Source: Streptomyces spiroverticillatus
GTDB lineage: Bacteria; Actinomycetota; Actinomycetes; Streptomycetales; Streptomycetaceae
Assembly (NCBI GenBank): GCA_014650415.1
Contig: BMUX01000002.1
Location: 620,001 to 684,000 of the forward strand
DNA length: 64,000 bases
Reading direction: 5' to 3'
Numbering within the stretch: the first letter of the stretch is position 1; each line of letters opens with the position of its first letter. The notes under the pieces were generated by a model. That model saw nothing but the letters and a program-made list of their open reading frames with translations, did not search any database and had not been told where the DNA came from. This document shows, in pieces, positions 33,331-41,476 of this stretch. The translations under genes and the position numbers were made by a program.

Positions 33331-33705
33331 ATGTTGCTGCCGCGCGCACACGAGCAAGCCGAGCTGGTCGAAGTCGTCCGCATCACCCCGGACGCGAACG
33401 ATCCGCTCCCCAAGACCATGGCCGGCGAGGAAACGGCCCTCTGGGAGGCAGCCGAGGCCCAGTCGGCCTTCGCCCTGATCGCCGCCCTCCCAGGCAGCCA
33501 GCCCGGCCAGACCTTCCTGCCCGGCTGGGGCCTGCGCGCCCACGGCCCGAAGGGACTCCTCTTCGAGATCGCCTTCTCGTACGACTGCCACGCGGCGCGG
33601 GTCTGGGGCCCCTCCGTCCCCCACAAACAGGAGGGCATCTACCCCTTCGACCCGTCCAGCCCCCAGGCCGTACAGCTCCTGACCCTGCTCCGGGGCGACT
33701 CCTAG
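33331..33705 (+). CDS. Conserved hypothetical protein
   Basis: 124 residues, no signal peptide or membrane helix, no recognised domain. Sequence is mixed alpha/beta in feel (ELVEVVRITPDANDPLPKTMAGEETALWEAAEAQS, then FLPGWGLRAHG and LFEIAFSYDCHAARVWGP). It follows the propeller-like gene by 40 bp on the same strand and may be co-transcribed with it. I do not recognise it. The ATG at 33331 is the first in frame, without a strong ribosome site. Confidence 0.65.
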   Translation: MLLPRAHEQAELVEVVRITPDANDPLPKTMAGEETALWEAAEAQSAFALIAALPGSQPGQTFLPGWGLRAHGPKGLLFEIAFSYDCHAARVWGPSVPHKQEGIYPFDPSSPQAVQLLTLLRGDS

Positions 33706-33781
33706 CGCACCTTCAGGGGCGCGGGGCTGTTTCGTGTGCGGCTCCGCCGCGCGGGCGCGAGCACCCCCCGCCCCAGCCGCG

Positions 33782-35164
33782 CTACACGTCCGCCGACCGC
33801 TTCCACGGCCTGCACAGGCCGAGGAAGAGTCCCCCCGCCAGCACCGCACAAGCGACCTGCACGACGGCCATCGGCACCGCCGTGTCCTCCCCCGCGATCC
33901 CCACCAGCGGCGAGGCCACCGCCCCGACCAGGAACGACGACGTACCGAGCAGGGCCGAAGCCGACCCGGCCGCGTGCGGCGTCCGCATCAGGGCCTGGGT
34001 GTTCGTACTCGGCATGATGAGACCCATCGCCGACATCAGTACGAAGAGCCCGGCCGCGACCGGCCACAGCCCGACCTTGCCGAACACCCCGGACGTCATG
34101 AGCAGCAGCGCCACCGCCGCCGCCAGGACGATCACCAGCCCGACCGCGAGCACCTTGTCCAGCCGGACCCGTCCGACCAGCAGCTTCCCGTTGACCTGGC
34201 CCACGACGATGAGCCCCACGGAGTTCACGCCGAACAGCAGGCTGAAGGTCTGCGGCGAAGCCCCGTAGATCTCCTGCACCACGAAGGGCGAGGCGGAGAT
34301 GTAGGCGAAGAGCACCGCGAAGGCGAGCCCGCCGGTCAGCATGTACCCGGTGAAGATCCGGTCCGCCAGCAGCCCCTTCATGGTCCGCAGCGCCGCACCC
34401 ACTCCGCCCGTGTGCCGGCGCTCCGGCGGCAGCGTCTCGTGCAGCCACTTCCACACCACGAGCGTGAGCACCACACCCACACCCGTCAGGACGTAGAAGA
34501 CACCCCGCCAGTCGGTGATCCGGAGCACCTGCCCGCCGATCACGGGTGCGATCACGGGGGCCACCCCGGAGATCAGCATCAGCGTCGCGAAGAACCTCGC
34601 CATCTCGACGCCGTCGTACAGGTCGCGGACCACCGCCCGCGCGATGACGATGCCCGCCGCACCGGCGAGCCCCTGGAGCAGCCGGAAGGCGACCAGCATC
34701 TCGACGTTCGGCGCCACCGCACACATCGCGGTCGCGAGGACGTACACGAGCATGCCGATGAGCAGCGGACGCCGCCGCCCCAGTTTGTCGCTGAGCGGCC
34801 CGACGACGAGCTGCCCGAGCGCCATGCCGGCCAGGCACGCGGTGAGCGTGAGCTGCACGGTCGCGGCGGGCGACTTCAGGGCGTCGGTGACCTCGGGCAG
34901 GGCGGGGAGGTACATGTCCATGGACAGCGGCGGCAGCGCGGTGAGCCCGCCGAGCACGAGCGTGACGAGCAGACTGGTCCGGCGGACACCGGCGGAAGCG
35001 GCGGGCGCGGACTCGGCGGGCACGGAGACACCAGCGGCACCCGGAACCCCGGCCCCCGCCGTGGCCGCGGTGGCCGACTCGACCGCCGCCGTCACCTCCG
35101 CGCCCGCCGAGGGTATGTGGTCCTGTCCCGCTGCTCCCGCAGCCTTGGAGCCGCTGTCCGGCAT
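33782..35164 (-). CDS. Bcr/CflA family multidrug efflux MFS transporter
   Basis: 460 residues. A long Ala/Gly-rich cytosolic N-terminus (about 1-60) precedes 12 hydrophobic helices. DHA1 Bcr/CflA motifs: PPLSMDMYLPALPEVTDAL, the loop GPLSDKLGRRRPLLIGM, and RLLQGLAGAAGIVIARAVVRD. Exports drugs such as chloramphenicol or sulfonamides in known relatives; its substrate here is unknown. Two adjacent ATGs exist (35167 and 35164). The second is chosen because GGAG is 5 nt before it. Divergent from the oxidoreductase gene. Confidence 0.9.
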   Translation of the reverse strand: MPDSGSKAAGAAGQDHIPSAGAEVTAAVESATAATAGAGVPGAAGVSVPAESAPAASAGVRRTSLLVTLVLGGLTALPPLSMDMYLPALPEVTDALKSPAATVQLTLTACLAGMALGQLVVGPLSDKLGRRRPLLIGMLVYVLATAMCAVAPNVEMLVAFRLLQGLAGAAGIVIARAVVRDLYDGVEMARFFATLMLISGVAPVIAPVIGGQVLRITDWRGVFYVLTGVGVVLTLVVWKWLHETLPPERRHTGGVGAALRTMKGLLADRIFTGYMLTGGLAFAVLFAYISASPFVVQEIYGASPQTFSLLFGVNSVGLIVVGQVNGKLLVGRVRLDKVLAVGLVIVLAAAVALLLMTSGVFGKVGLWPVAAGLFVLMSAMGLIMPSTNTQALMRTPHAAGSASALLGTSSFLVGAVASPLVGIAGEDTAVPMAVVQVACAVLAGGLFLGLCRPWKRSADV

Positions 35165-35292
35165 CATCACTCCGATTCCGCTGAATTTCGTTGAATCCCG
35201 ACCTATGCTCTCAGCTCGTCCGGAGTGATCGGAACAAGCGTTCGCCGCAGGTGGCACGGGAGCAGCCCGCGCCGGAACGAGAGGCAGAGCCC

Positions 35293-36297
35293 ATGCAGAC
35301 CACGGACGCACCCGTCCGCTGGGGAATCCTGGCCACCGGCGACATCGCCTCGGCGTTCACGGCGGAGCTGAAGAAGATGCCGGACGCGCGGGTCGCCGCC
35401 GTCGCCTCCCGCACCGCGGAACGCGCGAAGGCCTTCGCCGACCGCTTCGACATACCGAAGGCGTACGGGAGCTGGGCGGAGCTGGCGGCCGACGACGAGA
35501 TCGACGTCGTGTACGTCGCGGCTCCGCACTCCGCCCACCGCGCGGCGGCCGGCCTGTGCCTGGAGGCGGGCCGCGCCGTCCTCTGCGAGAAGTCCTTCAC
35601 CCTGAACGCCACCGAAGCGTCCGAGCTGATCGCCCTCGCCCGCACCCACGACCGCTTCCTGATGGAGGCCATGTGGATGTACTGCAACCCGCTGGTCCAG
35701 CGCCTGGCCGCCCTGGTCCGCGACGACGCGATCGGCGAGGTCCGCACGATCCACGCGGACTTCGGCCTGCCCGGCCCGTTCGACCCGACCCACCGCCTGC
35801 GCGACCCCGCCCAGGGCGGCGGCGCACTCCTGGACCTGGGCGTCTACCCGGTGTCCTTCGCCCACCTCCTCCTCGGCGAGCCCACCGACGTACAGGCCCA
35901 TGCCCTCCTCTCCCCCGAGGGCGTCGACCTCAACACCGCAATCCTCCTCGGCTGGCAGGACCGGGGCGCCCTGGCCACCCTGACCTGCTCGGTCACGGCG
36001 GGCACCCCGGTCACCGCGTCCGTCACCGGCACGAAGGGCCGCATCGACGTCCCGCACGGCTTCTTCTACCCGGAGCGCTTCACCCTCCACCGGCACGGCC
36101 AGGACCCGGAGGAGTTCGTCGCCGCCCCCGACGCCCCGCACGACAGCCTGCGCCACGAGGCGGCGGAGGTGATGCGCTGCCTGCGCACGGGCGCGAAGGA
36201 GTCCCCGCTGGTGCCGCTCGACGGGAGCCTGGCGGTGATGCGGACGCTCGACGCGGTGCGAGGCCGCATCGGCGTCCGCTACCCCCACGAGCCCTAG
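35293..36297 (+). CDS. Gfo/Idh/MocA family oxidoreductase
   Basis: 334-residue NAD(P)-dependent dehydrogenase. The N-terminal Rossmann domain begins RWGILATGDIASAFTAEL; the family CEKSFTLN motif (catalytic-site Lys, usually CEKP) and EAMWMYCNPLVQ follow. The C-terminal alpha/beta domain has GGALLDLGVYPVSFA. This subgroup resembles trans-1,2-dihydrobenzene-1,2-diol or D-xylose dehydrogenases, which act on polyols or sugars. The ATG at 35293 follows GAGGCAGAG. Its stop shares CTAG with phoD on the opposite strand. Confidence 0.9.
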   Translation: MQTTDAPVRWGILATGDIASAFTAELKKMPDARVAAVASRTAERAKAFADRFDIPKAYGSWAELAADDEIDVVYVAAPHSAHRAAAGLCLEAGRAVLCEKSFTLNATEASELIALARTHDRFLMEAMWMYCNPLVQRLAALVRDDAIGEVRTIHADFGLPGPFDPTHRLRDPAQGGGALLDLGVYPVSFAHLLLGEPTDVQAHALLSPEGVDLNTAILLGWQDRGALATLTCSVTAGTPVTASVTGTKGRIDVPHGFFYPERFTLHRHGQDPEEFVAAPDAPHDSLRHEAAEVMRCLRTGAKESPLVPLDGSLAVMRTLDAVRGRIGVRYPHEP

Positions 36298-37934
36298 ACC
36301 GGCTTCAGCCCCGGATTCCCGGCCTCCGTCACCAGCGACGCCACGGTGCTGACCGGCGCCCCGGGCGTCGTCACCGCCGCGACGGTCCGGAAGTCGGCCC
36401 GCGCCTGCTTCTCGTCAAGGGAGACCAGCGCATACCCGCGCCGCCCGTTGTAGTGCTTCATGTGCGGGTTGGCGCCGGTCATCCGCTCCCAGTCGGCGGG
36501 CTTGTCGGCGCCGTCCTTGCCGCTCGCTATCGACGTGGTGACGATCTCGGTCCCCAGGGTCCGCGACGCCGGATCCCGGAAGTCCTTCTTGATGTCCAGC
36601 CCGTACGAGACGTGGACGTCGCCCGTGAGGACGAGCAGGTTCTTCACCCCCGCCGACTCGACTCCGGCCAGCACCCGGTCCCGCGAGGCGGGGTAGCCGT
36701 CCCACGAGTCCATGCTCAGCTTGAAGTCAGGAGTCGTACGACTGCGCCTCTCGGCGAAGGTCACCTGCTGCGGCACGACATTCCACACGGGCCTCGGCCC
36801 GCCCGGATTCCGCCAGCCGTCGATGAGCCACCGCTCCTGCGCGGCGCCGGTCATGGTCCTGGCGGGGTTCTCCGACTCGGGGCCGGGCGACTGCCACCCG
36901 TCCCCGTACGCCTGGTCCGACCGGTACTGCCGCGTGTCCAGGATGTCGAACTGCGCGAGCCGCCCGAACCGCAGCCTCCGGTAGAGCCGCATGTCGGGGC
37001 CGGTGGGCTTCTGCGGGGCGCGCAGCGGCTGGTTCTCCCAGTACGCGCGGTAGGCGGCGGCCCGCCGCAGCAGGAATTCCTCCGGCGGAACGTCGTTCTC
37101 GGGCGTCCCGCCCGCGTAGTTGTTCTCCGTCTCGTGGTCGTCCCACGTCACCACGAACGGGTGCGCCGCATGCGCGGCCCGCAGATCGGGGTCGCTCTTG
37201 TAGAGGGCGTACCGCAGCCGGTAGTCCTCCAGCGTGACCGTCTCCCGGTTGAAGTGCGCGGGCAGCCGCCGGTCGGTGTACTTCCGCTCCCCGCCGACCG
37301 CGTTCACCGCGTACTCGTACAGATAGTCCCCGAGATGGAAGACGACATCGACGTCCTCCGCCGCAAGATGCCGGTACGCGGTGAAGTAGCCGTCGTGGTA
37401 CGCCTGGCAGGACACAACACCCATCCGCAGGGCGGCAGTTCGGGCATGCGTCCCGGGCGCGGTCCGGGTCCGCCCCACCGGGCTGAGCCACTTCCCCGCC
37501 CGGAACCGGTAGTAGAAGACCCGCCCCTCTCCGAGCCCCTCGACCTCCACGTGCACGCTGTGCTGAAACTCCGGATGCGCGACGGCACTCCCCCGCCGCA
37601 CCACCCTCCGGAACCTCTCGTCGCCCGCGACCTCCCACTCCACCCGCACCCGCTGCTTGGGCAGCCCGCTGTCGCTCTCGTACGGTCTGGGAGCCAGCCG
37701 CGTCCACAGCAGGACGGAGCCGGGGCGGGGGTCGCCGGAGGCCACGCCCAGCGTGAAGGGGTCCTCGGCGATGCGCCGGGCGTCGAAGTCGGCGGCGTGG
37801 GCCTGGGGGAGGTTGGTCGCGAAGGCGAGGGTCGCGGCGGCACCGGCGACGGTCAGGAAACGGCGGCGGCCGTGCGTCAAGTGGCGTGCGGCGGCGCGGA
37901 GTTCGGGCGCGTGGGCCTGTACGGGGCTCGTCAT
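36294..37934 (-). CDS. phoD: Alkaline phosphatase D (phosphodiesterase/phosphatase)
   Basis: 546-residue secreted phosphatase with a Tat signal (HGRRRFLTVAGAAATLAF, about 25-42; cleavage near AHAAD). Metal-site motifs of PhoD are present: GVASGDPRPGSVLLWTR, GVVSCQAY (metal Cys), FHLGDYLYEY (Asp/Tyr ligands), WDDHETENN, and LTGDVHVSYGLDI. Releases phosphate from mono- and diesters outside the cell and is normally induced by phosphate starvation (PhoP). I did not find a clear PHO box. The ATG at 37934 has GGAG at a spacing of 8; a GTG three codons earlier is less likely. Confidence 0.94.
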   Translation of the reverse strand: MTSPVQAHAPELRAAARHLTHGRRRFLTVAGAAATLAFATNLPQAHAADFDARRIAEDPFTLGVASGDPRPGSVLLWTRLAPRPYESDSGLPKQRVRVEWEVAGDERFRRVVRRGSAVAHPEFQHSVHVEVEGLGEGRVFYYRFRAGKWLSPVGRTRTAPGTHARTAALRMGVVSCQAYHDGYFTAYRHLAAEDVDVVFHLGDYLYEYAVNAVGGERKYTDRRLPAHFNRETVTLEDYRLRYALYKSDPDLRAAHAAHPFVVTWDDHETENNYAGGTPENDVPPEEFLLRRAAAYRAYWENQPLRAPQKPTGPDMRLYRRLRFGRLAQFDILDTRQYRSDQAYGDGWQSPGPESENPARTMTGAAQERWLIDGWRNPGGPRPVWNVVPQQVTFAERRSRTTPDFKLSMDSWDGYPASRDRVLAGVESAGVKNLLVLTGDVHVSYGLDIKKDFRDPASRTLGTEIVTTSIASGKDGADKPADWERMTGANPHMKHYNGRRGYALVSLDEKQARADFRTVAAVTTPGAPVSTVASLVTEAGNPGLKPV

Positions 37935-38027
37935 GCGTGGCACTCCAGCGCCCCGGAGCGACCCCTTCTTGTCGCGTACACGTCCACCACATGACGGACA
38001 GATGAGTTCCTGTGCGTCGCAGGTGAC

Positions 38028-38033
38028 TACCCT
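38028..38033 (+). promoter_or_regulatory. -10 element of the SDR gene at 38042 (possibly leaderless)
   Basis: TACCCT ends 8 nt before the ATG at 38042, and the intervening CTCCCTGCC is pyrimidine-rich with no ribosome site. Confidence 0.4.
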
Positions 38034-38041
38034 CCCTGCCC

Positions 38042-38791
38042 ATGAGACTTCAGAAGATCGCGGTGGTGACAGGAGCGGGCTCGGGCATCGGCCGGGCGGT
38101 GGCGGTGGAGCTGGCGGCGTCCGGCTGGTCGGTCGCCCTCGCGGGCCGCCGCGCGGAGCCCCTCGCGGAGACGGCGGAACGGGCGGGCGGCGACACCCTC
38201 CCCGTCCCCACGGACGTGTCCGACCCGGACTCCGTCACGGCCCTCTTCGCCACGGTCCAGGACCACTACGGCCGCCTGGACCTGCTCTTCAACAACGCGG
38301 GCACCTTCGGCCCCGGCGGCACCCCGACCGAGGAACTCTCCCACGCCGACTGGCAGTCAGTCGTCGACGTCAACCTCACGGGCGCCTTCCTCTGCGCCCA
38401 GGCGGCCTACCGCCTGATGAAGTCGCAGTCCCCCCGGGGCGGCCGGATCATCAACAACGGCTCCATCTCCGCCCACGCCCCCCGCCCGCACTCGATCGCC
38501 TACACGACCACCAAGCACGCGATGACGGGCCTGACCAAGTCCCTCTCCCTGGACGGCCGTCCGTACGACATCGCGGTGGGCCAGATCGACATCGGCAACG
38601 CGGCGACGGACATGACCGCACGCATGCAGACCGGAATCCTCCAGGCCAACGGCTCCCTCGCCGTCGAACCCGTCATGAACGTCACGGACGTGGCCCGCAC
38701 GGTCCGCCACATGGCGGAGCTCCCCCTGGAGGCCAACATCCCCTTCGCCACGATCATGGCGACGAACATGCCGTACGTCGGCCGGGGCTGA
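38042..38791 (+). CDS. Short-chain dehydrogenase/reductase (SDR)
   Basis: 249-residue classical SDR. The cofactor motif [12 protein letters not shown] (TGxxxGxG) is at about 8-19, NNAG is in [13 protein letters not shown], and the catalytic triad appears as Ser in [10 protein letters not shown] and YTTTK (Tyr-xxx-Lys). An Arg after the first strand (AGRRAEP) suggests NADPH preference. Substrate unknown. Divergent from phoD, and the NTF2-like gene converges 28 bp past its end. Confidence 0.92.
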   Translation: MRLQKIAVVTGAGSGIGRAVAVELAASGWSVALAGRRAEPLAETAERAGGDTLPVPTDVSDPDSVTALFATVQDHYGRLDLLFNNAGTFGPGGTPTEELSHADWQSVVDVNLTGAFLCAQAAYRLMKSQSPRGGRIINNGSISAHAPRPHSIAYTTTKHAMTGLTKSLSLDGRPYDIAVGQIDIGNAATDMTARMQTGILQANGSLAVEPVMNVTDVARTVRHMAELPLEANIPFATIMATNMPYVGRG

Positions 38792-38819
38792 CGCATCCCG
38801 TCCCCGGGCAGGGGTACGA

Positions 38820-39143
38820 CTACGCCTGCCCGGTCTCGAACCGCGTGACCTTTCCCCCGTCCACGACGAACCGCCAGGCGGTCCGCATGGTCCCCCACGT
38901 GTCGTTCCGGTAGTCCACGACGAGGGCAAGACCTCCGTCCCCCTCCGACACCACATCCATGTGCCCACCGGACGAGAAGATCTCCTTCTCCGTCCACTCG
39001 GCGACGTCCCGCTCACTCCCGTCGTCGGACATGGTCACGCCGGGCGCGAGCAGCGCCTGGAACGCACCCTTGTCCCCGTCGTTCACGGCGGTGACGAACG
39101 CCCGCACGACGGGCTCACTGAGCTGCTCAACGGCTACGGCCAT
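38820..39143 (-). CDS. NTF2-like (SnoaL-type) small protein
   Basis: 107 residues with the pattern of nuclear-transport-factor-2-fold proteins: N-terminal helices with VRAFVTAVNDGDKGAFQALLAPG, then DDGSERDVAEWTEKEIFSSGGHMDV and alternating strands LALVVDYRND and TAWRFVVDGGKVTRFETGQ. Such proteins may be isomerases, hydrolases or simply ligand-binding. The ATG at 39143 has a GGAGAGCAGGG ribosome-site region. An upstream in-frame start at 39296 reads through repeat DNA. Confidence 0.8.
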   Translation of the reverse strand: MAVAVEQLSEPVVRAFVTAVNDGDKGAFQALLAPGVTMSDDGSERDVAEWTEKEIFSSGGHMDVVSEGDGGLALVVDYRNDTWGTMRTAWRFVVDGGKVTRFETGQA

Positions 39144-39233
39144 GACCCTGCTCTCCTCACTCGCCCAGGACCACTCCCGGGCCTCCCACCCTGCCCCGCC
39201 CCCACCCCCGACGCATCCCGGGCCCGGCGCATC

Positions 39234-39330
39234 AGGGGCGCGGGGCTGTATCGATTTGCGGCTCCGCCGCGTGGGCGCAAAACCCCAGCCACCCACCCAG
39301 CCGCGCGGCCAAGCGCTTTAGGTGAAGGAT
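39234..39330 (-). repeat. Dispersed repeat, variant with module C (inverted)
   Basis: From about 39234 AGGGGCGCGGGGCTGT followed by TGCGGCTCCGCCGCG, also found at 33716-33760, and then the inverted module C core at about 39302-39328 (AAGCGCTTTAGGTGAAGG). The rest of the 39144-39487 gap holds no gene I can see. Confidence 0.7.
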
Positions 39331-39487
39331 GGGGTCTCCCCTGCTCGAACGAAGTTGAGAGCTTGGGGAAGGGACCGGGGCGAAAACACCCCGGCACGGG
39401 CGCACACCCGAAGAAGGGGCCCTCGAAACGGGCCAGGGAGGCACGGCGCACCCCGGCACCGGACCTACCTGCCGCCAGGCAGGAGGG

Positions 39488-39899
39488 GCAGACGAGCCGG
39501 CCTGTACGCCGGGTTCTGTCACCCGGCCGCCTCGCGGCAGCCGGGGAGACGGCCATCCATCTAGGACCGGCGTTGCCGCCGGCCTCGTGCGGTCTACCCG
39601 CGAACATCGGGCGAGCAGCCCTCAAGCGTCCGCGCAGGACCGTCTCCGACGGTCCCTCTTGACCTTGCTCCGGGTGGGGTTTACCTAGCCGCCTGAGTCA
39701 CCCCAGGCGCTGGTGGTCTCTTACACCACCGTTTCACCCTTACCGAGGGCCTTGCGGCCCCAGGCGGTCTGCTTTCTGTGGCACTGTCCCGCGGGTCACC
39801 CCGGGTGGCCGTTAGCCACCACCCTGCTCTGTGGAGCCCGGACGTTCCTCGGGAGCCCCCGAAGGGACCCACGCGGCCGCCCGGCCGACTCGTCTGCCG
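39488..39899 (-). ncRNA. rnpB: RNase P RNA (type A)
   Basis: Catalytic RNA that matures tRNA 5' ends. On the minus strand the conserved blocks appear in order: GAGGAACGTCCGGGCTCC (CR-I) near the 5' end, then ACAGAAAGCAGACCGCC, GGTAAGGGTGAAACGGTG, AGCAAGGTCAAGAGGG and the 3' segment GACAGAACCCGGCGTACAGG. The 5' CAGACGAGTCGGCC pairs with the 3' GGCCGGCTCGTCTG to form helix P1, which fixes both ends to within a few bases. Length about 410 nt, normal for actinobacteria. A small hairpin (39468-39483) just past the 3' end may terminate it. Confidence 0.97.
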
Positions 39900-39948
39900 T
39901 GCCGACCATGCTACCCGGCGGGGCGGGGCGGTCGGGGCCGGGCGGCGG

Positions 39949-40527
39949 TCAGTCGAAGTCGGCAGTGCCCAGGTCGAAGGAGAAGGGGGCGGGGAGGGGG
40001 AGGGGCTTGCCGAAAGGGCGGGTGTCAATCTGGAGGTAGTCGTTGCCCTTGGGGTCACTGAAGAGCGTCACAGAGGACTTCCCCCGGTCGATCAGCAGGT
40101 ACAGGGGAATACCTGCCCTCGCGTAAGCAATGCGCTTGGTCTCACGGTCGGTCCGGGGCCTGCCCGACGTGACTTCCGCAACCATGGCCACGCGATCCGA
40201 GGGCATCCACCACTCCGCGCCCCGGTACAGCCTCAGCTCCCTGGGGGCGAAGGTGAGGTCGGGGATGACGTGCTCGTCCGGCAGGGTGCCGTCGCTGGGG
40301 AGCTTGAGCCCTTTGTTCCCGGAGAACTGCATCTTCGTACGGGAGTGCAGGATCACCTGCTCGACGATCAGCCCGATGTAGTCCTCGTGATCCCCGTCCG
40401 GCGGCGGTGTCACAACGATCTCCCCTTCGATCAGCTCCGCCCGGAAGCCCTCCGGCGTCTCCAGCGCCAGGAAGCCCTCCAGCAGGACATCCGCCTGTGT
40501 GAGCAGTTCTTGCGGCATGGCAGTCAT
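39949..40527 (-). CDS. Uma2 family (DUF820) restriction-endonuclease-fold protein
   Basis: 192 residues with the Uma2 pattern of the PD-(D/E)xK nuclease fold: FRAELIEGEIVVTPPPDGDHE, a VIPDLTFAPRE strand with the acidic Asp, VAMVAEVTSGRPRTDRETKRIAYARAGIPLYLLIDR containing the ExT/S and the Lys-Tyr helix. These proteins are abundant in Streptomyces and cyanobacteria, and their biological role is unclear. The ATG at 40527 has a purine-rich GGAAGGGAAG before it. Located next to rnpB, with no obvious functional link. Confidence 0.87.
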   Translation of the reverse strand: MTAMPQELLTQADVLLEGFLALETPEGFRAELIEGEIVVTPPPDGDHEDYIGLIVEQVILHSRTKMQFSGNKGLKLPSDGTLPDEHVIPDLTFAPRELRLYRGAEWWMPSDRVAMVAEVTSGRPRTDRETKRIAYARAGIPLYLLIDRGKSSVTLFSDPKGNDYLQIDTRPFGKPLPLPAPFSFDLGTADFD

Positions 40528-40662
40528 GTCGCTTCCCTTCCTCGGTCGCTCGCCAGGCTGGGGCATCGGGGGACCCGCCGTCCTTGAGAGGGGGTGGACT
40601 GTCCCTCGATCGTGGCACAGCGGATCGTTCCCGCGCTGCGGTACGCACCGAGCCGATCACGC

Positions 40663-40693
40663 TTGACCTTGCCGCAGCGTCAAGGTTTCTACT
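40663..40693 (+). promoter_or_regulatory. MerR-type promoter/operator of the merR gene (leaderless)
   Basis: -35 TTGACC (40663-40668) and -10 TCTACT (40688-40693) are 19 bp apart, the stretched spacing typical of MerR-controlled promoters. Between them an ACCTTG...CAAGGT dyad (40666-40686) is the expected MerR operator. The -10 ends 6 nt before the ATG at 40700, so the transcript is apparently leaderless. Confidence 0.75.
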
Positions 40694-40699
40694 GGTCGT

Positions 40700-41476
40700 A
40701 TGAACAAGGGCATGCGGATCGGGGAGATCGCCGCGCTCGTCGGGGTGACCCCGCGGGCGGTGCGGCACTACCACCACGTCGGGCTGCTGGCCGAGCCCGT
40801 ACGGCGGGCGAACGGCTACCGCCAGTACGGCCTGCGGGACGCCGTCGTGCTGGCCCGGATCCGGCGGCTGACCGAGCTGGGCCTCGGCCTGGACGAGGTG
40901 CGGGACGTCGCACGGGACGACGCCGGGCGTGAACTGGTGGAAGTGCTGGGCGAGTTGGACGCCGACCTGGCCCGCCAGGAGGCGGAGATCCGGGCCCGGC
41001 GCAAGCGGATCGGCGGGCTGCTGGCGCAGGCGGAGGCCGGGGAGCTGACCGAGGAGGGGCTCGTGTCGGACGAGCTGGGTGCGCTGCTGAAGGAGCTTCC
41101 GGTGTTCTCCGGCGGCATGGCGGCCAAGGACCGCGAGATCCTCACGCTGCTGGAGACCGCGGCGCCCGACGAGGCGCGGGGCGAGCTGCTGGGGGCGATG
41201 CGGGACGCGTTCGTGTCGACTCCGGGGGCGGCGGAGCGGGTCCGGGAGGTGTACGCGCTGCTGGACGAGCTGGTGGACGCGCAGGCCGGGGATCCGCGGG
41301 TGGAGGAGGCCGCGAAGGCGCTGGCCGCGTGCATCCCGGACGGGCTGTGGGAGCCGGGGGCGGTCCCGGATGCGGGCCAACCCTTCCTCCAGGCGTTCTT
41401 CGCGGAGTTCTCCCCCGCCCAGTCCGAGGCCGTACTGCGGGCCATGCACATCGTCGAAGAGCGGGAGGGGTCATGA
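40700..41476 (+). CDS. MerR family transcriptional regulator
   Basis: 258 residues. N-terminal winged helix-turn-helix (about 4-70): MRIGEIAALVGVTPRAVRHYHHVGLLAEP...RQYGLRDAVVLARIRRLTELG, the MerR signature. A coiled dimerisation helix (about 85-115, ADLARQEAEIRARRKRI) follows, then a helical C-terminal effector domain of about 130 residues without metal-binding Cys. It should bind its own promoter, which has the 19-bp spacer. The stop overlaps the start of a membrane protein gene (ATGA), a likely target or partner. Effector unknown. Confidence 0.93.
   Translation: MNKGMRIGEIAALVGVTPRAVRHYHHVGLLAEPVRRANGYRQYGLRDAVVLARIRRLTELGLGLDEVRDVARDDAGRELVEVLGELDADLARQEAEIRARRKRIGGLLAQAEAGELTEEGLVSDELGALLKELPVFSGGMAAKDREILTLLETAAPDEARGELLGAMRDAFVSTPGAAERVREVYALLDELVDAQAGDPRVEEAAKALAACIPDGLWEPGAVPDAGQPFLQAFFAEFSPAQSEAVLRAMHIVEEREGS

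Noticed and set aside
31458..33638. 726-codon minus-strand frame over the propeller-like gene
   Set aside because: It joins the true Rsm22-like frame to antisense sequence. The Rsm22-like gene starts at 31771, after its own -10 element.
40594..40662. Upstream starts overlapping the merR promoter
   Set aside because: They are in other frames, and the 19-bp-spaced promoter places the transcript start at the MerR ATG.
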